A stretch of DNA of 64,000 nucleotides from Fomes fomentarius (taxonomy: Eukaryota > Basidiomycota > Agaricomycetes > Polyporales > Polyporaceae): assembly GCA_022606135.1 (NCBI GenBank), contig JABYQN010000004.1:2976001-3040000 (forward strand), in the 5' to 3' direction. Position numbers and translations under genes: made by a program. Shown piece after piece: positions 1 to 12,222 of the stretch (its first letter is position 1; every line of letters starts with the position of its first letter). The notes below the pieces were generated by a model. The model was given only the letters and a program-made list of their open reading frames with translations. It ran no database searches and was not told where the DNA came from.

Positions 1-529
1 ACATCTTGGAGGGGTACTGTGGGTCAACGCCTGCAGACCGGTTCTGACCGAGGGCGCGGCGTAGGCGGGGATTGTGTGGAATGCCCTGCGACTGTCGCTC
101 GATGAACTTGCGGAGGAAGGAGAGCTCAACGTTGTCGGGCATGATGTAGGGTGGACCCTGGATCTCGCCCTTCTGCATGAGGATTTCGAGATGTGACATG
201 ACCTTGTCTTTGAGTTGCTGAAGCCACTCGTGCAATTCCATATGATCTTGATCTGCGCGTGCGTCGTAGTCTTGCCGGCGGCGAGCCTTTCGCCAGTATG
301 TCTTCGTGAGCTTAAGCGCGCGATTGACCTCATTATCGAGGGTGCGATACCAGTCGCTGGCTTGTCGATTAAGCTTGACGGCGAGCACGCCGGGCTGAAC
401 GCGGAGCTGGAGGAGACAGCGGCCTTCATTGTCGGGCTGGCCGAGAACACCCTTCTGTCCTTGATTTCCCCTAGTGGCCCCGCGCGAGACATTCCCGAGC
501 TCCGGCCAGGGGAGGTCGTCAGTAATCAT
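1..529 (-). CDS. Unknown protein, C-terminus cut by window edge
   Basis: The minus strand stays open from an ATG at 529 to the left edge (176 codons) with no stop and no splice site needed. The visible protein begins MITDDLPWPELG and is hydrophilic. It has a basic, aromatic middle (TYWRKARRRQDY) and a likely amphipathic helix (around residues 95-125, with MELHEWLQQLKDKVM) followed by a Pro-containing stretch. I do not recognise a domain. Codon use and the lack of stops over 529 bases support real coding. A short segment near residue 20 (GQKGVLGQPDN) faintly resembles KQRGLLGKPQN in the gene at 9494-10830, which could be chance. The rest of the gene lies outside the window. Confidence 0.6.
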   Translation of the reverse strand, partial: MITDDLPWPELGNVSRGATRGNQGQKGVLGQPDNEGRCLLQLRVQPGVLAVKLNRQASDWYRTLDNEVNRALKLTKTYWRKARRRQDYDARADQDHMELHEWLQQLKDKVMSHLEILMQKGEIQGPPYIMPDNVELSFLRKFIERQSQGIPHNPRLRRALGQNRSAGVDPQYPSKM

Positions 530-3500
530 AGCAGGAAGGGATGTGTAGGTGACCAGGGATCGTTAGTAGTCGTGTGTATGTGAGGGACGAGAAGGGGGCT
601 GGGGAGAGGAAGCAGGATGGTGTGAAAGCGGAGATGAAGAAGTTGGTAGGATGGAAGGACGGGACGACGGTTTTGTGCTAGGTCAAGCTGTGTGGGAGCG
701 CATCTATAGGGAGCCTTCGACTTCTGAGAGGGAAAGTGATGGTTGGACGGCAACTTGGGTGCACCGCCCAGATTCTATGAGATTCAATCATATGAATAAA
801 TGCAGAGGACGTTACGGGAGAAGCTTAGTACACTTAGCGACGTTTGTCAAAATGTCGAATTATTCGCTACCCGCGAGCGCAGACTGTCACCATCAACATC
901 ACTTGCCATTTCCCGAGTGCCTGCGTGACAGAAGCCGATTCGCCAACGTCCGCGTTTGGCAGATTGTTGCGAAGTGTCCTCCATCGCCTTTGCACCATAC
1001 CGCCCGCACCCGCCATGAGCTCGCAGTCCCCGCAAACGGAGCGGCAGCCACACAGCGAGCGCCGCCTCCAGCCCAAACATGACAACGCACTGGCACGGCC
1101 CCCACCACCCGACACGCGTCGCGCTCCTATCCGACGCCGTCCAGCCGCGGCGGGACAACGGCCATTTTGGGGTCCAGCGGCCCTCGGTGGGCTGCGGCCT
1201 CGCCAAACCATGGCCCTCCGGACTCCAACAGCAGTGATGTACCATCAACGCCAGCATCATCCCATCAAGGCGACGCTGCCGTATGTCTCCTGGTCGCCAG
1301 CTACTCCATATCTGCAGTCCAAAATACATACCAGCGGCTGCAATCGCGCTTCGTGATCCTGCATACTATCGGGGGCTTGCAGATACTGCGAACCCAACGC
1401 GAATCGTCCTTCCAGTTCTCTGTTTGCGAACTTCCCAGCTTCGGGTTGTTCGCGGCAGACCAACTCGGAGGCGTCGAGTAGAGAGATCAGCCCCAATTTT
1501 CAAGCACGAACGGGATCAGCGGCAATCTGTACATACGCAGTCGACAACGCAAAGCCTTGATCCGCCTTGATTGACTGTGACACTGGGACATTCCCTCGTC
1601 GCCCCCGCCCTGATCACAGGCGTCTCCCCGCCTGCACAGGTCTAGCGGCGTCTATCCAACATCGGCGTATTGCCATATCTAGACTCTCCCCGATTCGTCC
1701 TCCGTCCTGCTCGGAGTCGAAAGTCATCCACTGCGGCGTGTCAAACCATAACAACATGATTGCGTTCCAAGTAAGCAGCCCGACGCAGACCGTGGTAACC
1801 TCTCTAACAGCGCTCCGAAGCCCGCCCGAGGGCGGAGGTCGGTGAGAAAATAAGTACACCATCCCCCGCCGTTGCTATCATATCTTTCTTGGATCTTGTT
1901 GATCTTGAGGTATGCGGTACACCCAGGACCAATCATTAATCGGCTGATCTCCTACGACTTGCAGAGTGACTTATGGGATGATGCGCAGAATGGCGACTGG
2001 CGTGAAGAATAGAGTCGCATGGGTATTGCCTACGCCACCTGGCCTCTAGAAGCTGAGCCGTGAGTACGTCCGCGGGATGCAGTATCCCATGCCAGGCGAG
2101 CTTGGAAACCCGGCCACTCGCGTTACGTAACTCGCGGCCGCTCTTCCAGCTGGAGCCCCAAAGGTGAGCATAACAGGTTGATAACACGATCGCCGGAAAC
2201 GGAGGAGCAGCGGGATCCTGCATCGCGCATCCGGCCCGCGATCAAGGGAAAGGATCTAAATTTGACGGGCACTCGCTAGCTGACCACATTCTCCTTGATC
2301 CCGACATCTTGACCGGAACGGGTCCGCCCCAGGTACGATCCCTTCATCCGGCCACTGAACAAGACCGGCCGACATCTTCCTCCAAACCGTTAGGCTCCGT
2401 ATGTGCGTCAGTCGTGATGCTAGATCGCTATACTCTGATTACTCACCACCACCAACCTCCAACCCACTACGCACAGCATTCCTGGCCCGCGTGATACACA
2501 AGCATGCACTTCCCAGTCGATGGAAACCTTGAGGTGGAAAAGAAGCATGCTGCTTCTCTCGGCTAAGATCTGCTCGCGGTTCCCTTCTAATCTTCGAAAC
2601 CCAGTTGCGGAGCGGTCGACCGTCAGCAGCCATGCCAACATATTGTAGCTTCCTGTTGCCTCACATTGCACCGCCTGCGCAAAGTCGGCCACGGATAGGC
2701 TCTTCTACAGCTGGGCATGCTCACGTTGTGGTTCTCGAAGCTCCTGGTCGATCAATATCATCAACACGAGTTGTGGTCGTAGTACGGTCTGACCACATAC
2801 CTCTGTGGAATGCCGAGGAGTCTGTACGGCACGTCCCGGCGGCGACATCAAAAGGAAGTGGACACTGGGAGATCAGGGTAGGCCGGGATCAGCAAAAAAA
2901 AAGCCTGTAGACGCGATGTCACGAATGTCAATAATGTAAACATGCAGAACTATCGATCGCTACGCCTATTGCGCACCTGCTGAGATGTCGCTGTCATGCT
3001 CAGACGAAACATGAACTAGTGTGCATACCAAGGACATACAGCGCCGAGTCGCGCAGCGGAAGGAGTGCTTGAGCACGGAGCGCCGGCTGACCAAGATTAA
3101 GACACTCAAGCGCGCCGACGTCTGAGTCGGTCAGGGTGTGACAGCCTCGTTCGTCGCATTCTTCTGTCACAGCGAAGGAGGCGACGTGTACCAGAGGCCT
3201 ATGCAGGTTGTAGTACGTTCTGCAACGGGAACCTGAATGAAAGTACAGCGACGTCGGTAAGCGGGAGACAGCTGAGACGAGGTGATCACTAGTAATGACT
3301 GGAGCCGAGACGTACCGTGCCTTCCTCAGGGGTCAGCTGTGACACGAGAGCGTCATTCCAGCCGAAAGCCTAACACCTGGTGAAACTCGAACATGGCCCA
3401 TGGGACTTGGGACGAGCGATAAGACAAGTCAAGGATAAGCGAACAGCGACAAGGATGGCCCGTCGCCGAGCCTACATCGGAGCGACGGTCAACCAGGACG

Positions 3501-3942
3501 CACGTCGTCCGACGTACGGTGACTCACCACTCTCCAAGGATGTCAAGACGCGGCAAGTTCGGGCTCGAAGGTCGCGCACTGGCATCGGACGAGTGTTTTG
3601 GCAATGCCAATGCCAACGCCACGGTGCTTTGGCTGGCATGAGCGGCGCTCGTGTTCCCCGACTACTCCCCCGCGTCGGATCTTTGACGCAGACATAGCAT
3701 CGACAAGGCATAGATGCGTCCGACGGCCGTTATCCATTCGTTCACAACAACGCACATTTGTGGATAGGAGAGACAGCCGGGGGGTGGTAGCAAGCCTACG
3801 TTGTTCGCGGAACAACGATACAGTGTGACTTCAATATGTCAGTACACTGCCGCCTAATCTTCAAAAACAGGATTTGGACGTTACGTATCTGATTCGTCGC
3901 TTGCCTCTCAATCCATGAGACCGGTCGAAGATCCATCGCCAG
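530..3942. other. Gene-poor stretch, no supportable gene
   Basis: Open frames of 60-170 codons occur on both strands, especially at 844-1480 where the DNA is GC-rich. None of them combines an ATG, phase-matched introns and protein-like composition. An ATG at 1015 opens a Pro/Arg-rich frame, but the overlapping frames look equally good. The first 300 bases next to 529 probably hold the promoter of the left-edge gene. I see no repeat or transposon domain. Confidence 0.4.
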
Positions 3943-4329
3943 TTGTGCCATCCATCCCGCGATCACGTCAAGGACAACACGGCACGGCTTTTGTGGTGCA
4001 TACAAATCACAGAAATAGCGCAAACCTCGTATTGGTGCAGCAGAGGAGTCGTAGGTTTCAGGTTTCGAGCGCTCAGCGCCGGACTCGACGTGAACGATGG
4101 CTGTTGGCAGCGACGATGGCGCCTCTGCTGGCTAGGGAAAGACAACAGACAAACTGAGGTTACGGTTGCTCACTTGGAAGCCGAACGCCACGTTCTCCGC
4201 GTGGAGTCCCACCAGACGCGATACAACCACTCCCGAAGACCGTCATCATGCCGCACGTCCTGTGAAATTTCACTCGTCTTCTCGTTGTGCTGGTCGGTAG
4301 GGGGGATAGGACCTCGGGTAGGCTGTGAA

Positions 4330-4596
4330 ATGATCTTCGCATCGGGTCGTCGGAGTAGCCTGGTGGTCCACCCTTATTCCCAACACAGGCTGGCAGAACG
4401 AGAAGGCGCTGTCGCATATATTTTCGCATCAAGACGTATCACCGAATTCAATGACGATGGGGCATACCTGGTGACCAAGGACCCACACGGCTTCCTTCGC
4501 CCATCCCGGCTTACTACATCTACCGCACTAGGCACTGCCCAAGGCACGAACACCGGATCGCGAACCGTCTCGCTGGGGAGAGTTCAGTCAGCATAG
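4330..4596 (+). CDS. Weak candidate: single-exon orphan ORF
   Basis: An ATG at 4330 opens 88 codons to the stop ending at 4596; the frame is also open further upstream, to 3943, but without an earlier ATG. The composition is protein-like (a segment reading GAVAYIFASRRITEFNDD, then a Ser/Thr-rich tail). No domain is recognised, and no splice partner was found upstream or downstream. It could be the last exon of a decayed gene or a chance frame. Confidence 0.22.
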   Translation: MIFASGRRSSLVVHPYSQHRLAEREGAVAYIFASRRITEFNDDGAYLVTKDPHGFLRPSRLTTSTALGTAQGTNTGSRTVSLGRVQSA

Positions 4597-4783
4597 AAGA
4601 AGGACAAGTGATGATACAAGATGGCGGAGCTGGAAGAGCAACCCACCTGCGCACTCCAAGTCGGACACAGACACACGGTTAACCATGTGAGCCCGAGGTG
4701 CCGGCGTCGATGGGATGGACAGCTCAGGACGACATTGACGCCCTATCCAGTGCACTGCACGACAGGGGGAGGTGTGGGGGGAT

Positions 4784-5368
4784 CTACCAGCGAGCGGCAA
4801 TAAAAAGAGCAAACCACCGCCGACTATCTGATATCACCGTGGGCGTCCACGGAAGACAGGGCGAGGCGCACCTGACTGTTCCCCGGGACGGCTGATCCAG
4901 CGGCAGCTGACCGGGCGAGTGGTGAGAGGCTTCAGCCTGAGTGCGCGAGGCAAGGGGGACAGGAGAGAGGGTTTCGGGACCACAGACGACTGGGGCGGGA
5001 TGCCGTACAAGCTTCTCAGCTTCCGTGCACGGAAGTAGGTCCGTGCACCCCTCCGCGTCCCATTGTGTGAACCATTCTGCACCTTGTACGATCCCGTATG
5101 AGACCGGGCACCGCAAAAATGAAGAAAGCTCCTCGATAGCTTCCGCTCCGACACAGATAGATAGCGCACGAATCCGCTGGGAGGAGCTGACGTACGGTGC
5201 CCGTGCGGATAGCCGTATTAACTCGCCCGCGAGAACCTGCCGCAATAGAGCCGACTCGACTTCGGGGGTACAAAGCTCAAGATTGCGTTTGTACCCCAGC
5301 AATGCGTCTATGGTAGTGATTGTGTTATGACACCCTAGTATGACACAACGAATTCCTGGTTCCAGCAT
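4784..5368 (-). CDS. Weak candidate: orphan ORF, possible exon
   Basis: The minus frame is open for 205 codons (5401-4784), with the first ATG at 5368. The part from about residue 20 to 130 looks protein-like, with alternating hydrophobic and charged residues (ALLRQVLAGELIRLSARAP, then EAIEELSSFLRCPVSYG). The last third is Pro/Ser-rich and may be non-coding. An overlapping minus frame at 5450-5755 could be an upstream exon, but I could not find a phase-matched intron. No family is recognised. Confidence 0.25.
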   Translation of the reverse strand: MLEPGIRCVILGCHNTITTIDALLGYKRNLELCTPEVESALLRQVLAGELIRLSARAPYVSSSQRIRALSICVGAEAIEELSSFLRCPVSYGIVQGAEWFTQWDAEGCTDLLPCTEAEKLVRHPAPVVCGPETLSPVPLASRTQAEASHHSPGQLPLDQPSRGTVRCASPCLPWTPTVISDSRRWFALFIAARW

Positions 5369-6393
5369 ACCGTGTACAGGCAAGAGGGGTGCATTAGCCA
5401 AATGCGGTCGACGGCGGTCGATGGCGTACCTGACGGCCGAAGTGTTGCTTCACACACTTCTCTGCCTTGCGGCCCAGAATTGCGCATGCTTGACCCATTC
5501 AAGCAGGACGTCCACCCGAAAGAACTTCGTGGACACAACACGACACGCCGCTGTCAGCAGTGGAGGTCCGCATGCCAGTTGTTGCCTTACGTCTTGGAAA
5601 GCGTAGCTCGGAAGGAAACCCAGGCTTGGATAGAATGGGCGTCCTCGAAGCCACACGCACGGAGGCTGGGCCTCAATCCAAGAATGATACTTACTCAATC
5701 GCGAGAAAGAAGCAAACCCAACCACAGGTCCAGGTACTTGGAGCTCGGAACCCATGTCATTGTCGCGATGCGCAGCGGCGTGATCGTACGACGACTCATG
5801 CTACCCAGCGCCCCGAAAAGGCTACAATCGGCACCAGGTAGATTATCCACACGCGAAGGGGAAGCGTCAAGAGAGACGAGATGGGGTCAATGACAATTTC
5901 TAATTGGTGCCCGGCGACAGACAAACGTGCACTGCTTACCAATTCACTAAGATTTTGTTTAATGACACCGTAACAGCGGGGGCCGCGATCCTGATCGACG
6001 AATTCTTTCCTTTGCCTGAGGTTTCTGCTTCCGCCCGCAGCGGCACCGCAGAGGAATCGTGTCACCCGTCCGGCAACGCACTGACACACCGTCGGCGATG
6101 TCAGGCGCCTGCCAACCTCCCCTCACTGAGTCTCTGAGCATGTACGGCTCGGGGCCCAGGCGCAGCGAGGCGGTGATCCCCGTCGCCATAGATTTCGTGA
6201 CATCTGTTGTCGGACCGGAGGAACAAGTGCATCACGTTGTCGAGCGAACCCACAGCCACAGGAAGTAGCTTAACGCCGATGATGTGGTCCATATCGCCAA
6301 TAGGTATGCCACCTCTGTTGTGCGAGGTTCCAAATTTACAATGCACCTACTAGAAATATTGGCAACGCAGAGTATGACAAAGAGGCATCGAAC

Positions 6394-6801
6394 ATGAGTC
6401 GGTGTGAATCCACGAGGCCGGCGGATGGATGGGAATTGTTGAGATCAAAGGCGAAGCAGATGGGTGCGTCTATCCGAGCCGAAGGCGTTTGTGGCGTCTG
6501 TATGAGGACGTCTGTAGGCTACTTTGACGGCTGGTCATCACTATCATTGAAGTCGTCAGTGATGTCCAACAGCGAATTGACGGAAATGGTCGAGACACCC
6601 ATCAGCGCATCCAACTCGGGGCCTGATCCTGTCAGTCTTCTCCCGCGGTTCCTGTGCAGCCCTCACGAGACGCTGAGGCCTAGGCGCAATGGGACGCGCG
6701 AAAGCCCAGCATCGATTTCGTTACAGGGATTTCACATCGTGATCAACGACCGATACCTAGATGGTCGGGCACGGTCGGGCACAGTTGGACGCCGGCACTA
6801 A
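6394..6801 (+). CDS. Weak candidate: 135-residue single-exon ORF
   Basis: An ATG at 6394 opens 135 codons without an intron. The product is Ser-rich, with a CGVC motif near residue 33 and a Pro/Arg-rich C-terminal half. There is no recognisable domain and no neighbour that explains it. Most well-supported genes here have several introns, so an intronless gene of this size would be unusual for the region. Confidence 0.28.
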   Translation: MSRCESTRPADGWELLRSKAKQMGASIRAEGVCGVCMRTSVGYFDGWSSLSLKSSVMSNSELTEMVETPISASNSGPDPVSLLPRFLCSPHETLRPRRNGTRESPASISLQGFHIVINDRYLDGRARSGTVGRRH

Positions 6802-7327
6802 ACACTTGCTCATCGCTCTCCACAGTCGCGCTTCTGGAGATTGAGTGAGGCGTCGGTTAGGTGACGACAGATGACATGTGATGGACGACATACTTAGTGG
6901 ACACTGTCGCTCAACGGATGCATTGACCAATGGGCTGCGGGAATTCTTGAAACGTGAGTTACGATGACTAGACCCAAGGCAGTGTTGCAGGTAGCGACTT
7001 AGGGACAGAGGCACCACGGACAAAGAGTTTACGGCCAACCGCGTTCATCAGCATGTATTGGCGTAACGGAAGCCAAGGTAGCAAGGTAGCACAAGGTGTA
7101 CCCGGAAGCACATGGGTAGCGAAGCATTTCCGTTCACCACCCAAGATAGATGTGGTCTATTAACGAAGCTCATGATAACGGAGCGCAGGTGACGAACCGG
7201 TGTAGTATCTCATGGTAGACCTGAACGATGTATTCGAGACCTCGATCTCACGGTCACAGTCAAGTCGCAGTTCTGTGATAGAATCAGACCGACCTTCCCC
7301 ATTCATTAATCCGATACCCATCGGACC

Positions 7328-8850
7328 CTACAAACTGAACACTGCGCGTGGTCTCAAGCCGATGACCCCTCCGCCTTTCCCATCCCAGCCCGGAATGGGG
7401 GCCCTGCATACCGGGCACCTGTTGAGAGGCCACCGTCAATATCCAACGTCTGACCTGTGCATGTGTAACTGTACCTTGCTACCATTCGCTCTCCCGCCGG
7501 CAGCGTGTACGCTCCGCGCTGAATCGTCGTCTTAACCGCGGTGAACAAGCACTCGCCACAGAGAACGTGTCCGCACGGGGTGATTGTGGCGTACGACGGT
7601 GGTGAGAAACATATCGGACAGGTATACGCCGCTAACGGCTCTACCTCCTGTATTGGGACCTCTGCGGGGGTCTTGTTTGTTGCCCATCGGCGTGGGCAGA
7701 GCCAGACGAGCCAACCTGTGTTGATACGCCCGACGACGGTGGAGGCGCCACGATATCCGCGAGAGAGTCAGGCGGGAGTGTAGATCCACTGGCGAGGGAA
7801 GTTATGGTGGCACCAAAAGGTGGACTACCGTAGGGGTCCGTGGTCTGAGTGCTGGAAGGGTTCGCGTCTGCGATGGCGCCCAGGATGGTGTCATGTGCGC
7901 CGGAGGAGCCTGAGACTATCTCGTCCATCATACGCAAGTACGCGTCTGCAGGTTCTTCTGACATAATCCTCGGTTTCGCGGAGGCTACAGCGTCGTCTGC
8001 GACCAAGTGCGACGCTGGTTGCGACCCATCACATAGGAGGGGTGATGGCGACGCATTTACTCCAGGACTGGAACCAGCCTCGGTCGTTGTTCCTGGTCAA
8101 TAAGTACGGTGTCAATGAAAGATCGAAGGCATCCATTTACCCGTGGCAGATGTTATCACCGCGTATACGCAGCAAGTATGAGTGCGATCTTCATTCGCCA
8201 AAATTTCTACAATCGATAGGCAAACTATCGGAGTGATAGCGCGCGACCTTGGGCTACCTGGGATGCATTCGCTCGCCCCTTCGTCGAATCTTGCCTAAGA
8301 GGTACTCACCAATTGTGTCAGCACGCTGCCTCCTTCGTCTTCCTGGGCTTCGTGCTGGTGACGGGGAATGTCTCCTCTTCCCGCCAACCTTTCGCTTGCC
8401 TTTTGCACTTCCATTGTTGACTGATGTCTCCGCCAAGGGTTCTGAGCTGCCATCATAAAGACTTGGTTGTGGCTGAGTTTGGTTGGTCGGTGGCTCGGCA
8501 TCATGAGGGTACGATGTTTGTGGAGTCATTGCGAGGGAATGGGAGCGCGAGCGGGAGGATCCACTGGGAGATGCAGCCGAGTTTCTCTGTCGGCGAGGAC
8601 GAAGTGACCTGCTGGAGACCGTGATGGGGGCAGGCAGCGGGGCAAGATTCGGAAACTGGGTAAGATCCACCTGCGACTGTTCTTTTGACATCAGAGCCGA
8701 GCTGGCAACGTAGTCGAGGATATGCGAGGTTACTATATGGTCTATAGGAGATAAGTATGCGACTTCGACTTTGCGTGTAGGAGGAGCAGAACCTTGACTC
8801 GGAGGACTACTGTGCTGCAATATCCCCGGTTCGGAAGGACCAAAGATCAT
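7328..8850 (-). CDS. C3HC4 RING-finger protein, likely E3 ubiquitin ligase
   Basis: Four exons fit (8850-8310, 8092-7728, 7671-7475, 7418-7328). The ATG at 8850 is the first after an in-frame TAG. The N-terminal half is Ser/Pro-rich and basic, with a KGKRKVGGKRR patch that could be a nuclear signal. The RING sits at the C-terminus: CPICFSPPS, then CGHVLCGECL, then, across a 56-base intron, CPVCRAPIPGWDG. The protein ends with KGGGVIGLRPR and a few residues, a tail I associate with a conserved fungal RING group. RING proteins transfer ubiquitin from E2 to substrate. A nuclear SUMO-targeted (Slx8/RNF4-like) role is possible, but I see no clear SUMO-interacting motif. The gap 8309-8093 is longer than other introns and may hide a small exon. 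It is divergent from the gene at 9494. Confidence 0.85.
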
Positions 8851-9493
8851 GGGCGCCTAATGCACCCCAAAGGGTTCACTTCGAACTCCCACCTCGGTTC
8901 TCGTCGCTAAGTCTCCTCAACTTACACTGGCCTTCATCTACTATGGGTACTTTGTTATTGCTTGAGTGTAGTCCCATTTGTGACTACGTATACGCAGGCC
9001 GTCGGAGCCAACGGATGTCATGTTCTGATCGCCGACGGTATGGAGCGGGCGCCCATCCTGAATGTTGAATGCTCATTTGACGTGAGTACAAAGACTCATG
9101 ATATGTAGCTTACTTTGGGTTGAAGGAATCGCTGAACTTGTAGGGCTGTGTACGCATTTGTCGTTGTACAATCTGCCAAAGCCGTTGAAGGATGTTGGGT
9201 GTCAACGTCATTCATTAGGTGTGTCTTTGAATAGTATTATACATCCCCCTTCCCTCCTTTGTACCTGCGCCCATTCTGCACCCAAAAACTACCGCAGTCG
9301 AGTCACTCTTGTGCCCGTGGTTGATGCTGTTCCCTAGGACAAGTCACGTGACATCTATTCACAATGCTGCTTCTGTGACCACAAAACCATCGGCTGTAAC
9401 CTTGCTCTCTTCCTTCCGGCCATCGACTCAGCCACTTTTGCATCCTCAGTGCAAACTTCCGAAATCTCCTCATCCTACGCCTCCTGACGTCGG
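8851..9493. promoter_or_regulatory. Divergent intergenic promoter region
   Basis: This 643-base stretch separates two genes transcribed away from each other. No open frame in it is convincing. It must hold both promoters; I could not point to a clear TATA box or paired regulatory motif. Confidence 0.5.
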
Positions 9494-10830
9494 ATGGTTG
9501 TTCCAAGCATGACTTCACAACCACCGACGAGTCCACGAGCTCTCAAGTCGTCTTCGTCCGGCAATGCTGAACGACCACGACTCGTGCGCAGATCATCCAC
9601 CGTCGAAGTCCCCAGTCTTTGTGAGGTCAGTCATGACGAGAATGCACGGCCGTCGTGCCCTGTTGCTGCAACTCTGGGTACGTCTGACTGTCAATTGCTG
9701 CGTCCCTCTCGATGATTGTGGCGCTAATCAGGTGGTTAGCTGAAGAGCTGACTCGGGCATGTTCAAGTGGTTGCGGTAGCGTGCCCGGTACCGATAGAGG
9801 CCGGTTGGACGATGTTCTAGTCTTCGGTACGTGTCTCTCCTCCAAATGCTTCGATGACGCGTCCTGACTACGCCCCCAAACACCGCAGAGGCGTTCGTGT
9901 CTGAAGGCGACATTACAGAGGTTGACATCTTTCTTGACGACATTCCGGCCGAGATCGATCTGCGTATGTATCCACTGACATTGTGCATACCGACGCTGGC
10001 TGATTGTTTTCGGGTGCTCTAGGTAAAGTATCCCACGTCCCGACGGACGTCGTGGCGGAAGACTCGCAAGGCGAATCGGAGCCACGCTCTCCAGTCCGAG
10101 GTGCGTCGCGACATTATCCCGCTCCTCTCATGCTCTAACGTACGCCGACGTCGGTAGATATTCCTCGTGTAACGCGCGGGAAAGAGCTTGGTGCGTCACC
10201 GGCGAACGAAGGTCACCGCGTCGCTCACGGTCCGCATACCCTCCGCGAGCGGCATATGTCATTCCTCCGCGCGATGCAGTACGTCATTCGTTCCTCTCTC
10301 CTTCACTAAGTCATTCACCGGATTCTTTGTCTCACATCTCACTTTCTCCTTGTCATCGCAGCACGATGTCCAACAAGCCCGAGCCAATGCTTCCTCGGGC
10401 AGTCCTCCGCGCTTCCGCTCCGGCAAATACCCGAACGCAGTGGAGGATTGAAGCAGGAATACTTGGCAAGCGCGTCCATTCCTCAGGGTGCAAGGTGCCA
10501 GAGTATATGGTCAATTACGGCGGGTCTCCCATCGCGTTCCTCAACGCGCAGCGTGCCACGATCGTCGCTGAATTGCGGCGAAACAAGACTGACAAGCAGC
10601 GCGGCCTCCTCGGGAAGCCGCAAAACGTACCACAACCAGCCCAGAACACGTCTAGTAGGCAGCGGCAACGCGAGGAGGAACAGGAGCTCAGGGAGCTCCA
10701 GCGCGAAGAGGTTGCAAAATTCTTACGCGACGCGGAGTTTGACGCTACCGATCTCGATGAGGGCGATATGGAGGATGTCGTCAACGCTGTCATGTCTGCG
10801 GCGGCGGAGGTTGCGCGCTTTGTGGACTAG
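9494..10830 (+). CDS. Unknown protein with basic middle and acidic coiled C-terminus
   Basis: Six exons join in frame: 9494-9677, 9740-9826, 9889-9963, 10023-10100, 10158-10278 and 10362-10830, with GT-AG introns of 57-83 bases. Two in-frame ATGs (9494, 9509) could start it. The protein is about 340 residues. The N-terminus is Ser/Pro-rich, the middle is acidic with short hydrophobic patches (VDIFLDDIPAEIDL), then come a basic stretch, a Glu/Arg-rich likely coiled coil (REEEQELRELQREEV) and an acidic end (DLDEGDMEDVVNAVM). No known domain is visible. In a second frame the DNA of the last exon could stop at 10451, but only the frame used here follows from the phase of the preceding exon. Confidence 0.75.
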
Positions 10831-11809
10831 GTGTCTCGGCCGCGCCTCTAGTGTGCTCTCACCCTTCCCCTTGTTTTCTTTCTCATCGGTCCCATGCACA
10901 TCGTCATCAATGGTTTTCCCGGCTGGCCGTTACTGTATCATAAATTTGCGTGGTCGTTTCGTTCCCTTCTCGTTCTCCCATGATCTCTCTCGCTCAATGC
11001 CCACTTGCCTCTCGCTTGTTCTATGCATCGGTGTTCTCATTGTCGTATTGGGTTTGCCTCATCGGCATACTCGGAGCTGGCGAAGACCTCTAACGTTTGA
11101 GCACGTATCTTCCGTGTTGATTCCCTCGAGTCCTGTATCATCATCCTGTATCACCTACCATCTACATACATGTCCACGTGTACCCATTTACCTTCCAATT
11201 GTATAGCTTTCGATGGCCTGATCATCGTCCTCGCGTTCGATCTGCACAGACGACAGCTTCCCAGTCCAAGAGGCAGCACTCTGTTATCAAATGGAGGGGT
11301 AACGGCCTTCCAGATTCTCATGCTTCTCTTCACCACAACGTCATCGCTGGGCCCCGTATAGCCATTTGGTCCTGTTGCTCAGGCACGAGGAAGCGCAAGC
11401 ATGCCGGCACGATACGCCCCGATGTCCCAGCCCCTCGGTGTCCAGTGAGCGTTGTGGCGCACCGGGAGATCGGGGAGCTATGTGGAATGTACACAACGTC
11501 TAAGTGACGTGGAGGAGGACGGGAGGACGGGATCTGGGTATATGTACCCCCACATACAGATCCGGATCCCATGCTCAGAGGCGGCCTCCCTACTAGTCGA
11601 TATTGGGTCATGATCATGACAGTCCCCTGGGACTGTGTGCCCTTTCGACAGTCGCATAAAGTCCAATGCGGGCGCTGCGGCGGCCGCGCCTTTCGTGCTG
11701 GGCCTTGAACGGTCCGTAGTGGAGTGGGAGAGTGGACCCTTGAGGCGGTCGTCACGGTGAAAGCTATTAAATCGACTCTAGTACATACATGGCCGCCGGG
11801 ACTCGTCAT
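10831..11809. other. Convergent intergenic region
   Basis: This lies between the ends of two genes pointing at each other. It is rich in T and C after 10831, as expected for a 3' untranslated region. Several short open frames exist (for example minus 11330-11809), but none has matched splice sites. Nothing else is seen. Confidence 0.45.
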
Positions 11810-12222
11810 CTAAGTACTCTCCGAGTCGATCGAGTACCGACTGCCGACTGTGCAGTTTGACCACCACAAGGCATCACTATCGAATGACCCTGCGTCCTCA
11901 TTATGATCGGATATAATGAGAGTAGCACGGGCCAAGTGTAGACGATAATAGACCTACCAATGGCCGCGAACCTCTTCGGTCGCGTGAATGCATGTTGCCT
12001 GTGTATCGGTATCGCGGTCTCCTCTAATGATGATTCGGGGCGGAAGCTGGGCGGGGCCGGGGGGTCATCGAAGACACTTGGAGCATCTTCCAGCATCTTT
12101 TGATCTCGATCGCGAGAGGGGGAAAGAAAATCGTTGCATACCTCGGGAGAGATCCCGAAGTAGTGCTCAGCGCACTGAACTGTTCCTTGATGTACCTTCG
12201 AGGCGATAGGGATACTCAGCAT
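11810..12222 (-). CDS. Short two-exon orphan gene
   Basis: The ATG at 12222 opens exon 1 (12222-11958), and a 68-base GT-AG intron leads in phase into exon 2 (11889-11810, stop TAG). The product is about 114 residues, starts MLSIPIASKVHQG, has two or three cysteines, a run PPAPPSFRPESS in the middle, and ends in a hydrophilic tail. No domain is recognised. The matching intron phase and the good donor are the main support. Earlier exons upstream of 12222 cannot be excluded. Confidence 0.55.

Noticed and set aside
1015..1356. Pro/Arg-rich plus ORF starting MSSQSPQTERQPH
   Set aside because: Three frames overlap with similar quality in GC-rich DNA and none has matched splice sites.
10362..10451. 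Alternative short ending of the 9494-10830 gene
   Set aside because: The phase of the preceding exon (two bases left over) selects the other frame, which runs on to 10830.
10448..11206. 252-codon plus ORF
   Set aside because: Overlaps the real last exon of 9494-10830 in another frame and then runs through Ser/Leu/Phe-rich 3' flanking sequence.
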